From the NCBI GenBank assembly GCA_902555585.1, contig CACDSY010000002.1:62001-126000 (forward strand): DNA of 64,000 nucleotides, in the 5' to 3' direction. Made by a program: the position numbers and the translations under genes. Positions 22,392-31,237 of the stretch are shown here, one piece after another. The stretch is from an uncultured Pelagibacteraceae bacterium (GTDB lineage: Bacteria; Pseudomonadota; Alphaproteobacteria; Pelagibacterales; Pelagibacteraceae). A model generated the notes under the pieces. That model was not told where the DNA came from and did not search any database. It worked only from the letters and a program-made list of their open reading frames with translations. How positions within the stretch are numbered: position 1 is the first letter of the stretch; the number at the start of each line of letters is the position of its first letter.

Positions 22392-24102
22392 GATTTTAAT
22401 TTTTGCTTCTTTTTTTTTGTTTGTTCTATCAGCCCAAGCTCAGGAAGTTAAAGAGATTTGGTCGGAAATAGAAAAAAAAGAGATTAAAAATACTCAACAA
22501 AAAAATGATGTAGGCACATTTATTAATACAGACCAGCTTGAAGGTGTCAAAGTAAAACTTTCTGATGAAAATATTGTAGTAGATCAAAATTTAGACAGTT
22601 CTGATATTTTGTTGGCTGGATTATTTGACCCTGATGACAACGATCTAAACCTTAATATGTGGTCAAAAACAGATGGAATAAAAATAAAAAAGTTACTGGA
22701 ACAAATACAGTCTAAAAATTTATCAAGTTTCTCTGAAAGATTAATGGACGTAGCATTATTAACAAACTCTTATATTCCAAATCAAAACTTTTCATTACAT
22801 GAATTTGAAAATTTCACACTTGACCATCTAATTAAAAAAAAGGATTTTGATTTAGTTGAGGAATTTATTCAAAAAAATTCATCAATAAAAGATAAAGAGA
22901 GACTCATAAAACACGTAGCTGATTATTACTTGTCATTAAACAAAATAGAAAATTCATGCTCTGCTGTTGATAGCTTAAGTTTAATAACTGATGAATACTT
23001 AACATATTTCAAAATTTATTGCTTAATAACTCAGAATAAAAAAGATGAGGCTCAGTTGTTGTTTGATCTTAACTCGGAGCTAGATACTTTGAATGACTTT
23101 TTTGTTAAAAAGTTTGAAGTATTAATGGGATATGAGGACAATAATTTTATATTGTCTGATGAAAATGTTCTCTATTTTCATTTATCTCACAAAACAGACA
23201 AGAAATTTTTATACTATCCATCTGTAGAGTCTGAAGAATTTATTTGGAAATATTTATCTAACTGGAATCTACTTAAAAATCTAAAAGATTTTAATCTTAG
23301 TGATATTGATCAAGTAAAGTTTTTAGAGAAAGCAACTAGTGAAGGTATTTTTGATGAAAAAGATCTATTGAATTTGTACAAAAAATTTCAATTTGAGATT
23401 GATGACCTAATTAATTATGAAGATGTAGTAAAAAATTTACCTGATTACAAGGGAAGAGCTCTGATGTACCAGAGGTTTTTACTGACAGATAATCTTGAAA
23501 ATAAACTTTCATTATTATCAAAATTGAATAACTCCTTTGAAAAATCAAATTTTAAAAAATCATTTGACAATGAACTATCTAAGTTGTTAAAAAAAATGGA
23601 TAAAAAAGAAATTCCTTTAAAGTTTTCTGACTTTTACCAAATTAATTTAATTACTGAAGAAAATAGAAAAAATAAAATTAAGTTTAATAATGAAGTTTTT
23701 CATCAATCAAAAGTATTAAATTATTTTTTGAATAAGCAAAGCTTACCTAAAACACAAAAATTAACTGATAATTTGTTGTCAAAAATGAAAAAAGACAAGA
23801 ATTACTCTTTTAACTTTAAAGATGTTGTATTATTACAATCATTGAGAGCAGATGGAATTCAAATAGATCAAATTGATGAACTCTCTCAATATAAATCTGA
23901 ATTAAATTCTGAAATTGATAAAATGATAGAGAATAATGAGTCAGGCATGATACTATTAAAATTAGTTGAAATTATTGGTGAAAAAGAATTGAATGAATTA
24001 AATAGCGAGTCACTAAATTTTGTAATTGAAATTATGAATAGAACAAAATTAATTAGCTTGAGAAACGAACTATTGTTGGAAATTCTTCCATTAAAAGTTT
24101 AA
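22366..24102 (+). CDS. Secreted helical-repeat protein of unknown function
   Basis: About 578 residues from the ATG at 22366 (an earlier start at 22348 adds six residues). A signal peptide is evident: basic MKISKQLSK, a hydrophobic core, then VLSAQAQE with a likely cleavage after AQA. The mature part is almost entirely predicted alpha-helix, acidic and lysine-rich, with stretches resembling TPR-like helical hairpins (KDFDLVEEFIQKN, NKKDEAQLLFDL). No catalytic motif is visible. It is probably periplasmic or outer-membrane associated. It lies 16 bases before def; similar-sized exported helical proteins are common as unannotated genes in alphaproteobacteria. Confidence 0.75.
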   Translation: MKISKQLSKILIFASFFLFVLSAQAQEVKEIWSEIEKKEIKNTQQKNDVGTFINTDQLEGVKVKLSDENIVVDQNLDSSDILLAGLFDPDDNDLNLNMWSKTDGIKIKKLLEQIQSKNLSSFSERLMDVALLTNSYIPNQNFSLHEFENFTLDHLIKKKDFDLVEEFIQKNSSIKDKERLIKHVADYYLSLNKIENSCSAVDSLSLITDEYLTYFKIYCLITQNKKDEAQLLFDLNSELDTLNDFFVKKFEVLMGYEDNNFILSDENVLYFHLSHKTDKKFLYYPSVESEEFIWKYLSNWNLLKNLKDFNLSDIDQVKFLEKATSEGIFDEKDLLNLYKKFQFEIDDLINYEDVVKNLPDYKGRALMYQRFLLTDNLENKLSLLSKLNNSFEKSNFKKSFDNELSKLLKKMDKKEIPLKFSDFYQINLITEENRKNKIKFNNEVFHQSKVLNYFLNKQSLPKTQKLTDNLLSKMKKDKNYSFNFKDVVLLQSLRADGIQIDQIDELSQYKSELNSEIDKMIENNESGMILLKLVEIIGEKELNELNSESLNFVIEIMNRTKLISLRNELLLEILPLKV

Positions 24103-24118
24103 AATACTGCTATCAATC

Positions 24119-24640
24119 ATGACAATAAAAACAATTATAACTGAACCTAACGAAATTTTAAGACAAGTCTCAAAACCAGTCCCAGCAGTGGGTAATGAAG
24201 AAAGAAAGTTAATGGATGATATGTTGGAAACAATGTATGCAGCTAATGGTATTGGTTTAGCAGCTATTCAAATTGGTATTCCCAAAAGAATTATAGTGAT
24301 GGATATTTCAAAAGATGGAAAAAAAGATCCACTGTATTTTGTAAATCCTAAAATCAAAAAAAAAGACAAAGAAAAAACCACATATGAAGAGGGATGTTTA
24401 TCTGTCCCTGATTATTTTGCAGAAGTTGAGAGACCTAAATATTGTGAGGTTGAATATTTAGATTATAATGGGGAAAATAAAATTTTAGAAGCTGATGGGC
24501 TCCTTGCAACTTGTATACAACATGAAATGGATCATCTTGAAGGAATTCTGTTTATAGACTACTTGTCAAAATTGAAAAAAACAATGATTGTTAAAAAATT
24601 ATCAAAAAGAAAAAATCCCCCTGATAGAATTATTGTTTAA
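24119..24640 (+). CDS. def: Peptide deformylase
   Basis: Removes the formyl group from N-terminal methionine of new proteins. It has 173 residues and all three metal-site motifs: GIGLAAIQIG, EGCLSVP (cysteine ligand) and HEMDH (two histidine ligands and catalytic glutamate). It overlaps fmt by one base, the classical def-fmt pair, with truA directly after. Confidence 0.97.
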   Translation: MTIKTIITEPNEILRQVSKPVPAVGNEERKLMDDMLETMYAANGIGLAAIQIGIPKRIIVMDISKDGKKDPLYFVNPKIKKKDKEKTTYEEGCLSVPDYFAEVERPKYCEVEYLDYNGENKILEADGLLATCIQHEMDHLEGILFIDYLSKLKKTMIVKKLSKRKNPPDRIIV

Positions 24641-25560
24641 TGAGCAAAAAAATTGCTTTTATGGGTACCCCCGCCATTTCTGGGCAAATACTCAAATCAT
24701 TGTATCAAAATGGTTTTGATATCGAAGTTGTTTATACTCAACCACCTGTAGCATCAAATAGAGGTCACAGATTAAATAAGTCACCTGTTCATATAATGGC
24801 TGAAATATTAAATATACCTGTTAGGACTCCAGTTGTATTAGATAATATTGAAGAAAAAAACTTTCTTCATAAACAAAATATAAGTTTAGGTATCGTCGTT
24901 GCTTACGGGCAGATTCTTAAAAAAGATATTTTAGAAATTCCAAAATATGGATGGATAAATATTCATTATTCACTTTTACCAAAATTACGAGGTGCAGCTC
25001 CCATTCAAAGAGCAATCATGGAAAATGAAACATCAACAGGTATTTCTATAATGAAAATTGATGAGGGTTTAGACTCTGGTCCGGTCTGCAATCAATATTC
25101 TATAAATATTTTAGAAAATGAAAATAGTGAGGATTTATCTCAAAGATTAAGCAATCTAGCATCTGAAAAAATACTACAAAATATTGATGATATATTTGAA
25201 AACAAAGCAAATTTTAAAGAACAAAATCACAGCAAATCTACATATGCAAAAAAAATTAAAAAAGAAGAAGGAAAAATAAATTGGAAGGATAGTAATATAA
25301 AAATAATAGGAAAAATTAATGGTCTATATCCTAATCCAGGAGGTTGGTTTGAATTTAAAGGGGAAAGATACAAGATACTAAAAGCAGAAAAATCAATTTT
25401 AAGTGGAAAATCAGGATATGTCTTATCAGATAATTTTGAAATTGGTTGTGGTGAAAATTCAATAAAGATAATTGAGATACAAAGACAAGGTAAAACAGTT
25501 CAAAAAACTAAGGAATTTCTGCGTGGTAGCCAAATTACTAAAGGCACTGATTTGAATTAA
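24640..25560 (+). CDS. fmt: Methionyl-tRNA formyltransferase
   Basis: Formylates initiator Met-tRNA using 10-formyl-THF. At 306 residues it has the normal length. The N-terminal Rossmann domain has FMGTPAISGQIL, the active-site NIHYSLLPKLRGAAPIQ (catalytic Asn-His) and the MKIDEGLDSGP loop. The C-terminal OB-like domain binds tRNA. The ATG shares a base with the def stop, which couples the two opposing reactions on the formyl group. Confidence 0.96.
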   Translation: MSKKIAFMGTPAISGQILKSLYQNGFDIEVVYTQPPVASNRGHRLNKSPVHIMAEILNIPVRTPVVLDNIEEKNFLHKQNISLGIVVAYGQILKKDILEIPKYGWINIHYSLLPKLRGAAPIQRAIMENETSTGISIMKIDEGLDSGPVCNQYSINILENENSEDLSQRLSNLASEKILQNIDDIFENKANFKEQNHSKSTYAKKIKKEEGKINWKDSNIKIIGKINGLYPNPGGWFEFKGERYKILKAEKSILSGKSGYVLSDNFEIGCGENSIKIIEIQRQGKTVQKTKEFLRGSQITKGTDLN

Positions 25561-25562
25561 AC

Positions 25563-26303
25563 ATGTTCAGATATCAAATACTAATCGAATATGTTGGATC
25601 TTCTTTCATAGGTTGGCAGGTGCAAACAAAAGGCAAAACTATACAAGGATTAATTCAAAAAAAAATTTCGTATCTTTTAAATGATAAAATTACACTTATA
25701 GGTTCGGGAAGAACAGATACTGGTGTTCATGCAATTGAGCAATCTGCACATTTTGATGTCACTGAGAAAATCCAAAATTTAAATAAATTTTTAAAATCAA
25801 TTAATTATTTTCTAAATAAATACGAAATAGCCATCTTAAAAATAAAAAGAAAAAATATTAGATTTCATGCACGTTTTTCTGCAAAAGAGAGAGTTTATAA
25901 ATATGTTATTTTCAATCAATTAAGTAAACCGATCCTTCAAAATAAGCGAGGATGGTTTGTTATTAAAAATCTCGAATTAGAGATAATGAAAAAAGCAGCA
26001 AAAAAGTTAATTGGAACTCATGATTTTTCAACTTTTAGAGCATCTGGATGTAATGCAAAGAGCCCAACTAGATCAATTAAGTCAGTTAAAATTAAAAAGA
26101 CAAAAAACAAAATTGAAATAGAGTTTAGATCTCAATCATTTTTAAAACAACAAGTTAGATCAATGGTTGGTTGTTTAAAATATATTGGAGAAAAAAAGTG
26201 GACATTAAAAAAATTTACAAGTGTAATAAAATCAAAAAATAGAAATTTATGCGCACCGCCAGCACCGGCAGAAGGTTTATTTTTGAAAAAAGTCTTATAC
26301 TAA
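25563..26303 (+). CDS. truA: tRNA pseudouridine(38-40) synthase
   Basis: Makes pseudouridine at positions 38-40 of tRNA anticodon stems. The 246 residues include the catalytic aspartate motif SGRTDTGVHA, the ARFSAKERVYKYVI region and the FLKQQVRSMVG motif. It follows fmt by 2 bases and overlaps the convergent SET-domain gene by 4 bases. Confidence 0.96.
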   Translation: MFRYQILIEYVGSSFIGWQVQTKGKTIQGLIQKKISYLLNDKITLIGSGRTDTGVHAIEQSAHFDVTEKIQNLNKFLKSINYFLNKYEIAILKIKRKNIRFHARFSAKERVYKYVIFNQLSKPILQNKRGWFVIKNLELEIMKKAAKKLIGTHDFSTFRASGCNAKSPTRSIKSVKIKKTKNKIEIEFRSQSFLKQQVRSMVGCLKYIGEKKWTLKKFTSVIKSKNRNLCAPPAPAEGLFLKKVLY

Positions 26304-26773
26304 TTTTTCCTATTACTCATTGCGAATTTTTTATTAATTCTCCACCTTGATTCTGCTCTCACGATGTAGCCACAACAATTTTTTGACTTACATTTACAAG
26401 GAAATTGTTTGTAATCTTTGTCATAACCAAATCCATAGTCACAAGTTAATTCCTCACCTTTTTTTATATTTTTTATAGCCTTAACCCAAATTTTAAGCCC
26501 CTTACCATCGTAGTCACAGTTATTCTCGCAAGAGTGATTTATTAGACCAGCTGTATTCCATGGGAAATCTCCGTCGAGATCATATCTTTTATTTATTGTA
26601 AATAAATATATTGGTTTATTATTATCGTATTTATCAGAATTCTCAGTTTGTTTTTTAGTAATTAATTTTCCAATGTAATCTATTATTTTTTCACCTTCTT
26701 TTATATCTCTTGCGGCGTAAAGTCCTTTACCTTTTTTATCAATGTCAGACTTTTTAATCTTATATAATTTCAT
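26300..26773 (-). CDS. SET-domain protein (putative lysine methyltransferase)
   Basis: A 157-residue single-domain SET protein, the fold that methylates lysines with S-adenosylmethionine. The cofactor/knot motif NHSCENNC lies at residues 79-86 and GEELTCDYGF at 106-115, with the catalytic tyrosine. A post-SET-like cysteine cluster follows (C126, C128, C133, C134), completing the usual zinc site with C86-like residues. All key residues are present. The substrate is unknown; a ribosomal, HU-type or other basic protein is plausible. It lies 31 bases downstream of a histone-deacetylase-family gene on the same strand. Confidence 0.9.
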   Translation of the reverse strand: MKLYKIKKSDIDKKGKGLYAARDIKEGEKIIDYIGKLITKKQTENSDKYDNNKPIYLFTINKRYDLDGDFPWNTAGLINHSCENNCDYDGKGLKIWVKAIKNIKKGEELTCDYGFGYDKDYKQFPCKCKSKNCCGYIVRAESRWRINKKFAMSNRKN

Positions 26774-26804
26774 GAGCTTGTATTTATTGATTAAAAAAAT
26801 ATTA

Positions 26805-27734
26805 TCAATTAAATTCTAACAACGCATCAACATGCCTTTGAGTACTATCTTGTAAGGCTTTAAGATCATAACCACCTTCAAGAATTGAAACGACTCTACC
26901 ATTACAAAAAGATTTAGAAGTTTCCAAAGTCCTTTTGGTAATTTTATAATAATCCTCTGTGCTTAATCCCATTTGCGCTAACGGGTCGTTAATATGTGCA
27001 TCAAAACCCGCAGAAAATAACAAAAATTCGGGTTTGAAATGTTTTATTTTAGCTAAAACATTTTCATATGCATTTAAATATACCTCAGATGTTGTTCCAG
27101 CCTCTAGTGGAATATTCAATACATTATTGAATTTTCCATTTTCTTTATTTGAACCTGAGCCGGGGTAATAAGGATATTGGTGAGTAGAAACATATAATAC
27201 CTTTTCATTATCATAAAAAATATCTTGAGTTCCATTACCATGGTGGACATCAAAATCAATTATTGCAATTTTTTTGTATTTATACTTTTCAATAAGATAA
27301 ATAGCACCAACAGCTACATTATTATAAATACAAAATCCCATAGCTTTATCTTTTTCTGCATGATGACCTGGAGGTCTTACAGCACAAAAAGCATTCTTAA
27401 ATTCTTTATTTTGTACTCCATCTATTGCTGCAATAATTGAACCTACTGCATCTTTAGTAGCATCTTTACTGCCGGGGGAAACAATTGTATCACCATCTAA
27501 AAATACTAAACCTTTTTTTGGAAAAGACCGTTTAACATGATTAATATATTCTATTGAATGGGTTTTATTTAAAAAAAATTCATCAAATTCATTTGGTTTT
27601 TTCCATATAAGATTTTTGTTATCTATTTTTCTAAAGTTATCAATTATTGCGGAAACCCTATCAATTTTTTCTGGATGACCATTTCCAGTATTATGGTTTT
27701 TATATGTATCTGTAATGATTAGACCAGTCTTCAC
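26805..27734 (-). CDS. Histone deacetylase superfamily protein (class II/acetylpolyamine amidohydrolase type)
   Basis: A 309-residue zinc amidohydrolase of the arginase-deacetylase fold. It shows RPPGHHAE (catalytic His124, His125), zinc ligands in FDVHHGNGT (Asp162, His164) and SAGFDAH (Asp245), and a C-terminal EGGY with the transition-state tyrosine, so it should be active. Substrates of bacterial members include acetylpolyamines, acetoin-related compounds and acetyl-lysine proteins; which applies is not decidable. The start is GTG, overlapping the dapE stop in a GTGA junction. Confidence 0.9.
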   Translation of the reverse strand: MKTGLIITDTYKNHNTGNGHPEKIDRVSAIIDNFRKIDNKNLIWKKPNEFDEFFLNKTHSIEYINHVKRSFPKKGLVFLDGDTIVSPGSKDATKDAVGSIIAAIDGVQNKEFKNAFCAVRPPGHHAEKDKAMGFCIYNNVAVGAIYLIEKYKYKKIAIIDFDVHHGNGTQDIFYDNEKVLYVSTHQYPYYPGSGSNKENGKFNNVLNIPLEAGTTSEVYLNAYENVLAKIKHFKPEFLLFSAGFDAHINDPLAQMGLSTEDYYKITKRTLETSKSFCNGRVVSILEGGYDLKALQDSTQRHVDALLEFN

Positions 27735-28888
27735 TTAAAGTAATTTTTTAAAACATTTGAATATATTAAACTCAGTTTTTTTAAATCAGTTAGTGAGACA
27801 GCTTCATCAACTTTATGCATAGTTTTTCCTACTAAGCCAAATTCTAAACAAGGAGCTATTTTCCTTATGAACCTTGCATCTGATGTACCTCCAGTAGTTG
27901 AAAGTTTAGGTTTTATCTTAGTAACTTTTTTAATAACATTTTGTATCATAAATGTTGTACTATTAGGCTTTGTAAGAAAAGCTTCACCTGAAACACTGTA
28001 ATCAATTTTATATTTAGATTTAGTTTTATTACATACTTTTTTTAAAATTTTATTAATTTTTTTTTTAATGGAATATGAAGTATGCATATTATTAAATCTT
28101 ATATTAAATGAAGCACACGCAAGACCTGGAATTACATTATCTGCAGTATTATTTATATTAATTTTTGTAATTTCAAGATTTGTTGGTTGAAAATCCTTTG
28201 TGCCTTTATCAAATCGTAGATCTTTTAGTTCTTTAAGTACTCTAACTAGAGCAGTCGAAGGGTTATTTGCTCTATGAGGATACGCTACATGCCCTTGAAT
28301 TCCTGTAACTGTTAATCGACCATTCATACTCCCTCTACGACCAATTTTAATCATTTCACCTAATTTATTAGGATTAGTTGGCTCTCCAACCAAGCAAAAA
28401 TCTATTTTCTCTCGTTTCTTTTTTAAATAATCTACAACTTTTTTGGTTCCATTAATGGCGGCACCTTCCTCATCTCCAGTGATTAAAAGACTTATCGATC
28501 CATTAAATCCTCTATTTTTTTCAACAAAAACGCTTATAGCTGACACAAATGCAGCTATAGAGCTTTTCATATCATTTGCACCCCTTCCGATTAAATGTCC
28601 TTTTTTAATTGATGGTTTAAACGGATTTACTGTCCAATCTCTTAAATTTCCAGCAGGAACAACATCAAGATGTCCCGCATAACAAAAATTAGGACTTTTA
28701 TCCCCTAATCTTGCATATAGATTTTTAACTGGTGCATTTCCTTTTTCTTTAAACTCCAGAATTTTAGTTTTAAATCCAAGTTTTTTTAATTTTTTTTCCA
28801 AAAATTTCATTATACCCGCATCTATAGGGGTTACAGTTGGAAATCTAATTAGCTCTTTGGCTAATTGAAGTTCATTTATAATTTTCAT
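27731..28888 (-). CDS. dapE: Succinyl-diaminopimelate desuccinylase
   Basis: Releases LL-diaminopimelate from N-succinyl-LL-DAP in the lysine and peptidoglycan pathway. It is a 385-residue M20 metallohydrolase with GHLDVVPAG, GANDMKSSIAAFV (bridging aspartate), GDEEGAAINGTKKV (catalytic Glu pair) and the dimerisation domain with GRRGSMNG. It sits 5 bases after dapD, so two consecutive steps of the succinylase route are together. Confidence 0.95.
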   Translation of the reverse strand: MKIINELQLAKELIRFPTVTPIDAGIMKFLEKKLKKLGFKTKILEFKEKGNAPVKNLYARLGDKSPNFCYAGHLDVVPAGNLRDWTVNPFKPSIKKGHLIGRGANDMKSSIAAFVSAISVFVEKNRGFNGSISLLITGDEEGAAINGTKKVVDYLKKKREKIDFCLVGEPTNPNKLGEMIKIGRRGSMNGRLTVTGIQGHVAYPHRANNPSTALVRVLKELKDLRFDKGTKDFQPTNLEITKININNTADNVIPGLACASFNIRFNNMHTSYSIKKKINKILKKVCNKTKSKYKIDYSVSGEAFLTKPNSTTFMIQNVIKKVTKIKPKLSTTGGTSDARFIRKIAPCLEFGLVGKTMHKVDEAVSLTDLKKLSLIYSNVLKNYFK

Positions 28889-28893
28889 CGAAA

Positions 28894-29721
28894 CTATTCT
28901 CTCAAGAGATCGTTAATAGAAGTTTTAGATCTTGTTTTCTCATCTACTTGTTTAATTATTACTGCACAATATAGCGAGGGTGCAGTTGAGCTATTTTTAT
29001 CAGGAAGTGAACCTGGAACTACAACTGAATAAGGAGGAATTTTTCCAAAAGTAATTTCTCCAGTCTTCCTATTAACAATTTTAGTAGATTGTCCTATATA
29101 CATTCCCATACTGAGCACGGATCCTTCACCTACAATCACACCTTCTACAACTTCAGACATTGCACCTAAAAAAACATTATCTTCAATAATAGTTGGTAAA
29201 GCTTGTGCAGGTTCTAAAACTCCACCCACACCTGAACCAGCGGAGATATGACAATTTTTTCCAATTTGGCTACAGCTTCCTGCTCTTGCAAATGTATCAA
29301 TCATTGTTCCCTCGTCTATGTATGCCCCAATGTTAACATAGCATGGCATTAAAACTGCATTCTTACCAACAAAACTTCCTTTTCTTACTGGTGAGTTTGG
29401 CACCATTCTAAAGCCAGCTTTCTCATGATCTTCTTTTGTCCATCCTGCAGTCTTACCCTTTAGTAAGTGAGCTTTATCATACCAGCTGCTATACGGACCA
29501 TTCAAATTTTCCATTGGATATAATCTAAAACTTAACATGATTGCTTTTTTTAAATGTTGATGAGTTATCCATTCACCATTTATTTTTTCAGCAACTCGTG
29601 ACTTTCCACTATCTAAATCTTCAATAACTTGATTTATAGTATCTTTTAAAGATTGATCTGAAGAGGGGTTTATTTGATCCCTTTTTTCCCAAGCTTCATT
29701 TATTACATTTTCTACACTCAT
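28894..29721 (-). CDS. dapD: Tetrahydrodipicolinate N-succinyltransferase
   Basis: Transfers succinyl from succinyl-CoA to tetrahydrodipicolinate. The 275 residues show the helical N-terminal domain and a left-handed beta-helix of hexapeptide repeats with [21 protein letters not shown] and [18 protein letters not shown], both diagnostic. It is co-transcribed with dapE and lies 3 bases after the HAD hydrolase gene. Confidence 0.96.
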   Translation of the reverse strand: MSVENVINEAWEKRDQINPSSDQSLKDTINQVIEDLDSGKSRVAEKINGEWITHQHLKKAIMLSFRLYPMENLNGPYSSWYDKAHLLKGKTAGWTKEDHEKAGFRMVPNSPVRKGSFVGKNAVLMPCYVNIGAYIDEGTMIDTFARAGSCSQIGKNCHISAGSGVGGVLEPAQALPTIIEDNVFLGAMSEVVEGVIVGEGSVLSMGMYIGQSTKIVNRKTGEITFGKIPPYSVVVPGSLPDKNSSTAPSLYCAVIIKQVDEKTRSKTSINDLLRE

Positions 29722-29724
29722 AAT

Positions 29725-30387
29725 TTACGAGTTTTTTAATAACCTTATTTCTTTTAAAAATAAAGAGAGATTTTCTATTTTATAGTCAATATATTCTTTA
29801 TCAGATTCTTTTTTACCCCAATATTCATTATTGATTAGCCAAACAGTTGTAGCTCCTCTTTCTTTTCCAATTGACAAGTTTTTTGCAATATCTTCAATAT
29901 AAATTGTTTCTTTTGGGTCAATATCAAATTTTTTTACCATCAGATCGAAAGCTTTCGCTGAAGGTTTTGGGCTATATTCTGCATCAATTATATCAAATAC
30001 ATCCTCAAATAGATCATCAATCCCTAAATTTGTAGTTATATTACTAACATGTTCACTACTTCCATTGGTAAAAACGAATTTTCTTAAATCCAATTTTTCA
30101 ATTTCACCTCTTAAAACAACATCCTTTTTCATGAAAGACAGGTCAATGTCATGAACGAATTGTAAAAAATCTTTAGGAGGAATATCATGATGTATCATTA
30201 ATCCATTAAGACTTGTATTATATTTATGAAAGTAGTCAGTTTGTAGTTTTTTAGCTTCGACTAAGTTAATTTTTAATTTTTCAGAAATGTATTGTGTCAT
30301 TCTTTTACTTACTTGACCAAATACAGCTTCTAAATCCTGATAAAGAACACCATCACAATCAAATAAAATATTTTTTATATTTTTCAT
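29725..30387 (-). CDS. HAD-family hydrolase, pyrimidine 5'-nucleotidase-like
   Basis: A 220-residue haloacid dehalogenase-superfamily phosphatase. Motif I is LFDCDGVLY, motif II VFTNGS, and motif IV lies in IYIEDIAKN. The layout resembles pyrimidine 5'-nucleotidases of the SDT1/PHM8 type, which dephosphorylate UMP or CMP. That link is of interest because the window's cmk gene is broken. It overlaps argB by 4 bases. Confidence 0.83.
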   Translation of the reverse strand: MKNIKNILFDCDGVLYQDLEAVFGQVSKRMTQYISEKLKINLVEAKKLQTDYFHKYNTSLNGLMIHHDIPPKDFLQFVHDIDLSFMKKDVVLRGEIEKLDLRKFVFTNGSSEHVSNITTNLGIDDLFEDVFDIIDAEYSPKPSAKAFDLMVKKFDIDPKETIYIEDIAKNLSIGKERGATTVWLINNEYWGKKESDKEYIDYKIENLSLFLKEIRLLKNS

Positions 30388-31232
30388 TTTCTTATTAATG
30401 TGCCAGCACCTTTATCTGAGAATAATTCAAAAAGAATTGAATATTTTTTTCTTCCATCAATAATTCCGACACCAGTAACTCCATTCATTATTGCATCTAA
30501 GCAGGTATTAATTTTAGGAATCATACCCTCTGTTATAATTTCATTATTTATCATCTCTAAAATTTCAGATGACGTAATTTCCTCAATGAGCTTTTTTTCT
30601 TTATCAAGTACACCTTCAACATTAGTCATTAATAATAATCTTCTACATTTCAAAGATTTAGCTATAGCACCAGCAGCTGTATCTCCATTTATATTATAAG
30701 TTTGATTATTTTTACCTTTTCCTAAAGGTGATATAATTGGAACTGAATTTAATTCAATTATATCTTTTATAATATTTGTATTTATTTTATTTGGGTTTCC
30801 AACAAATCCAAGTTCCTCTGCTTCTGGAATAACTTCAATAACATTATTTTTTTTTGTATTTATCGAGACTGCATTTGATCCTTTTTCAATTAAAGAATTA
30901 ACAATGTCCTCGTTAAAATCAATAAGGACATTCTCAACTATATTTATAATTTTTTCATCCGTAACCCTTAAACCTCTAATAAATTTTGATTGAATATTTG
31001 ATTTTTCTAACTCTCTTTTAATTCTAGGGCCACCTCCGTGGACTATTATTATTGATAATCCTAACTTATTTAGAATACTTACATCTGAAATAAAATTGTT
31101 AAAAATATTTCTATCAATAAAAACGTTTCCTCCATATTTAATAACTATTAATTCATTTTTGTATTTATCTAGATATTTCTTCACCTCTTCGATGGAAGGC
31201 CCATCTTTTGGTACTATTTTTTCTATTTCCAT
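30384..31232 (-). CDS. argB: Acetylglutamate kinase
   Basis: Second step of arginine biosynthesis, phosphorylating N-acetylglutamate. The 282 residues carry the amino-acid-kinase motifs VIKYGGNVF, IVHGGGPRI and NINGDTAAGAIA with the catalytic lysines. The N-terminal helix before the KYGGN motif is the type that can allow hexamerisation and arginine inhibition. It sits between yidC and the HAD gene; other arginine genes (argD, argF) are at 61.5-63.6 kb. Confidence 0.95.
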   Translation of the reverse strand: MEIEKIVPKDGPSIEEVKKYLDKYKNELIVIKYGGNVFIDRNIFNNFISDVSILNKLGLSIIIVHGGGPRIKRELEKSNIQSKFIRGLRVTDEKIINIVENVLIDFNEDIVNSLIEKGSNAVSINTKKNNVIEVIPEAEELGFVGNPNKINTNIIKDIIELNSVPIISPLGKGKNNQTYNINGDTAAGAIAKSLKCRRLLLMTNVEGVLDKEKKLIEEITSSEILEMINNEIITEGMIPKINTCLDAIMNGVTGVGIIDGRKKYSILFELFSDKGAGTLIRK

Positions 31233-31237
31233 TTCTA

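Noticed and set aside
30400-30699. A 99-codon open frame antisense to argB
   Set aside because: Shadow of the conserved ArgB frame; no supporting signal.
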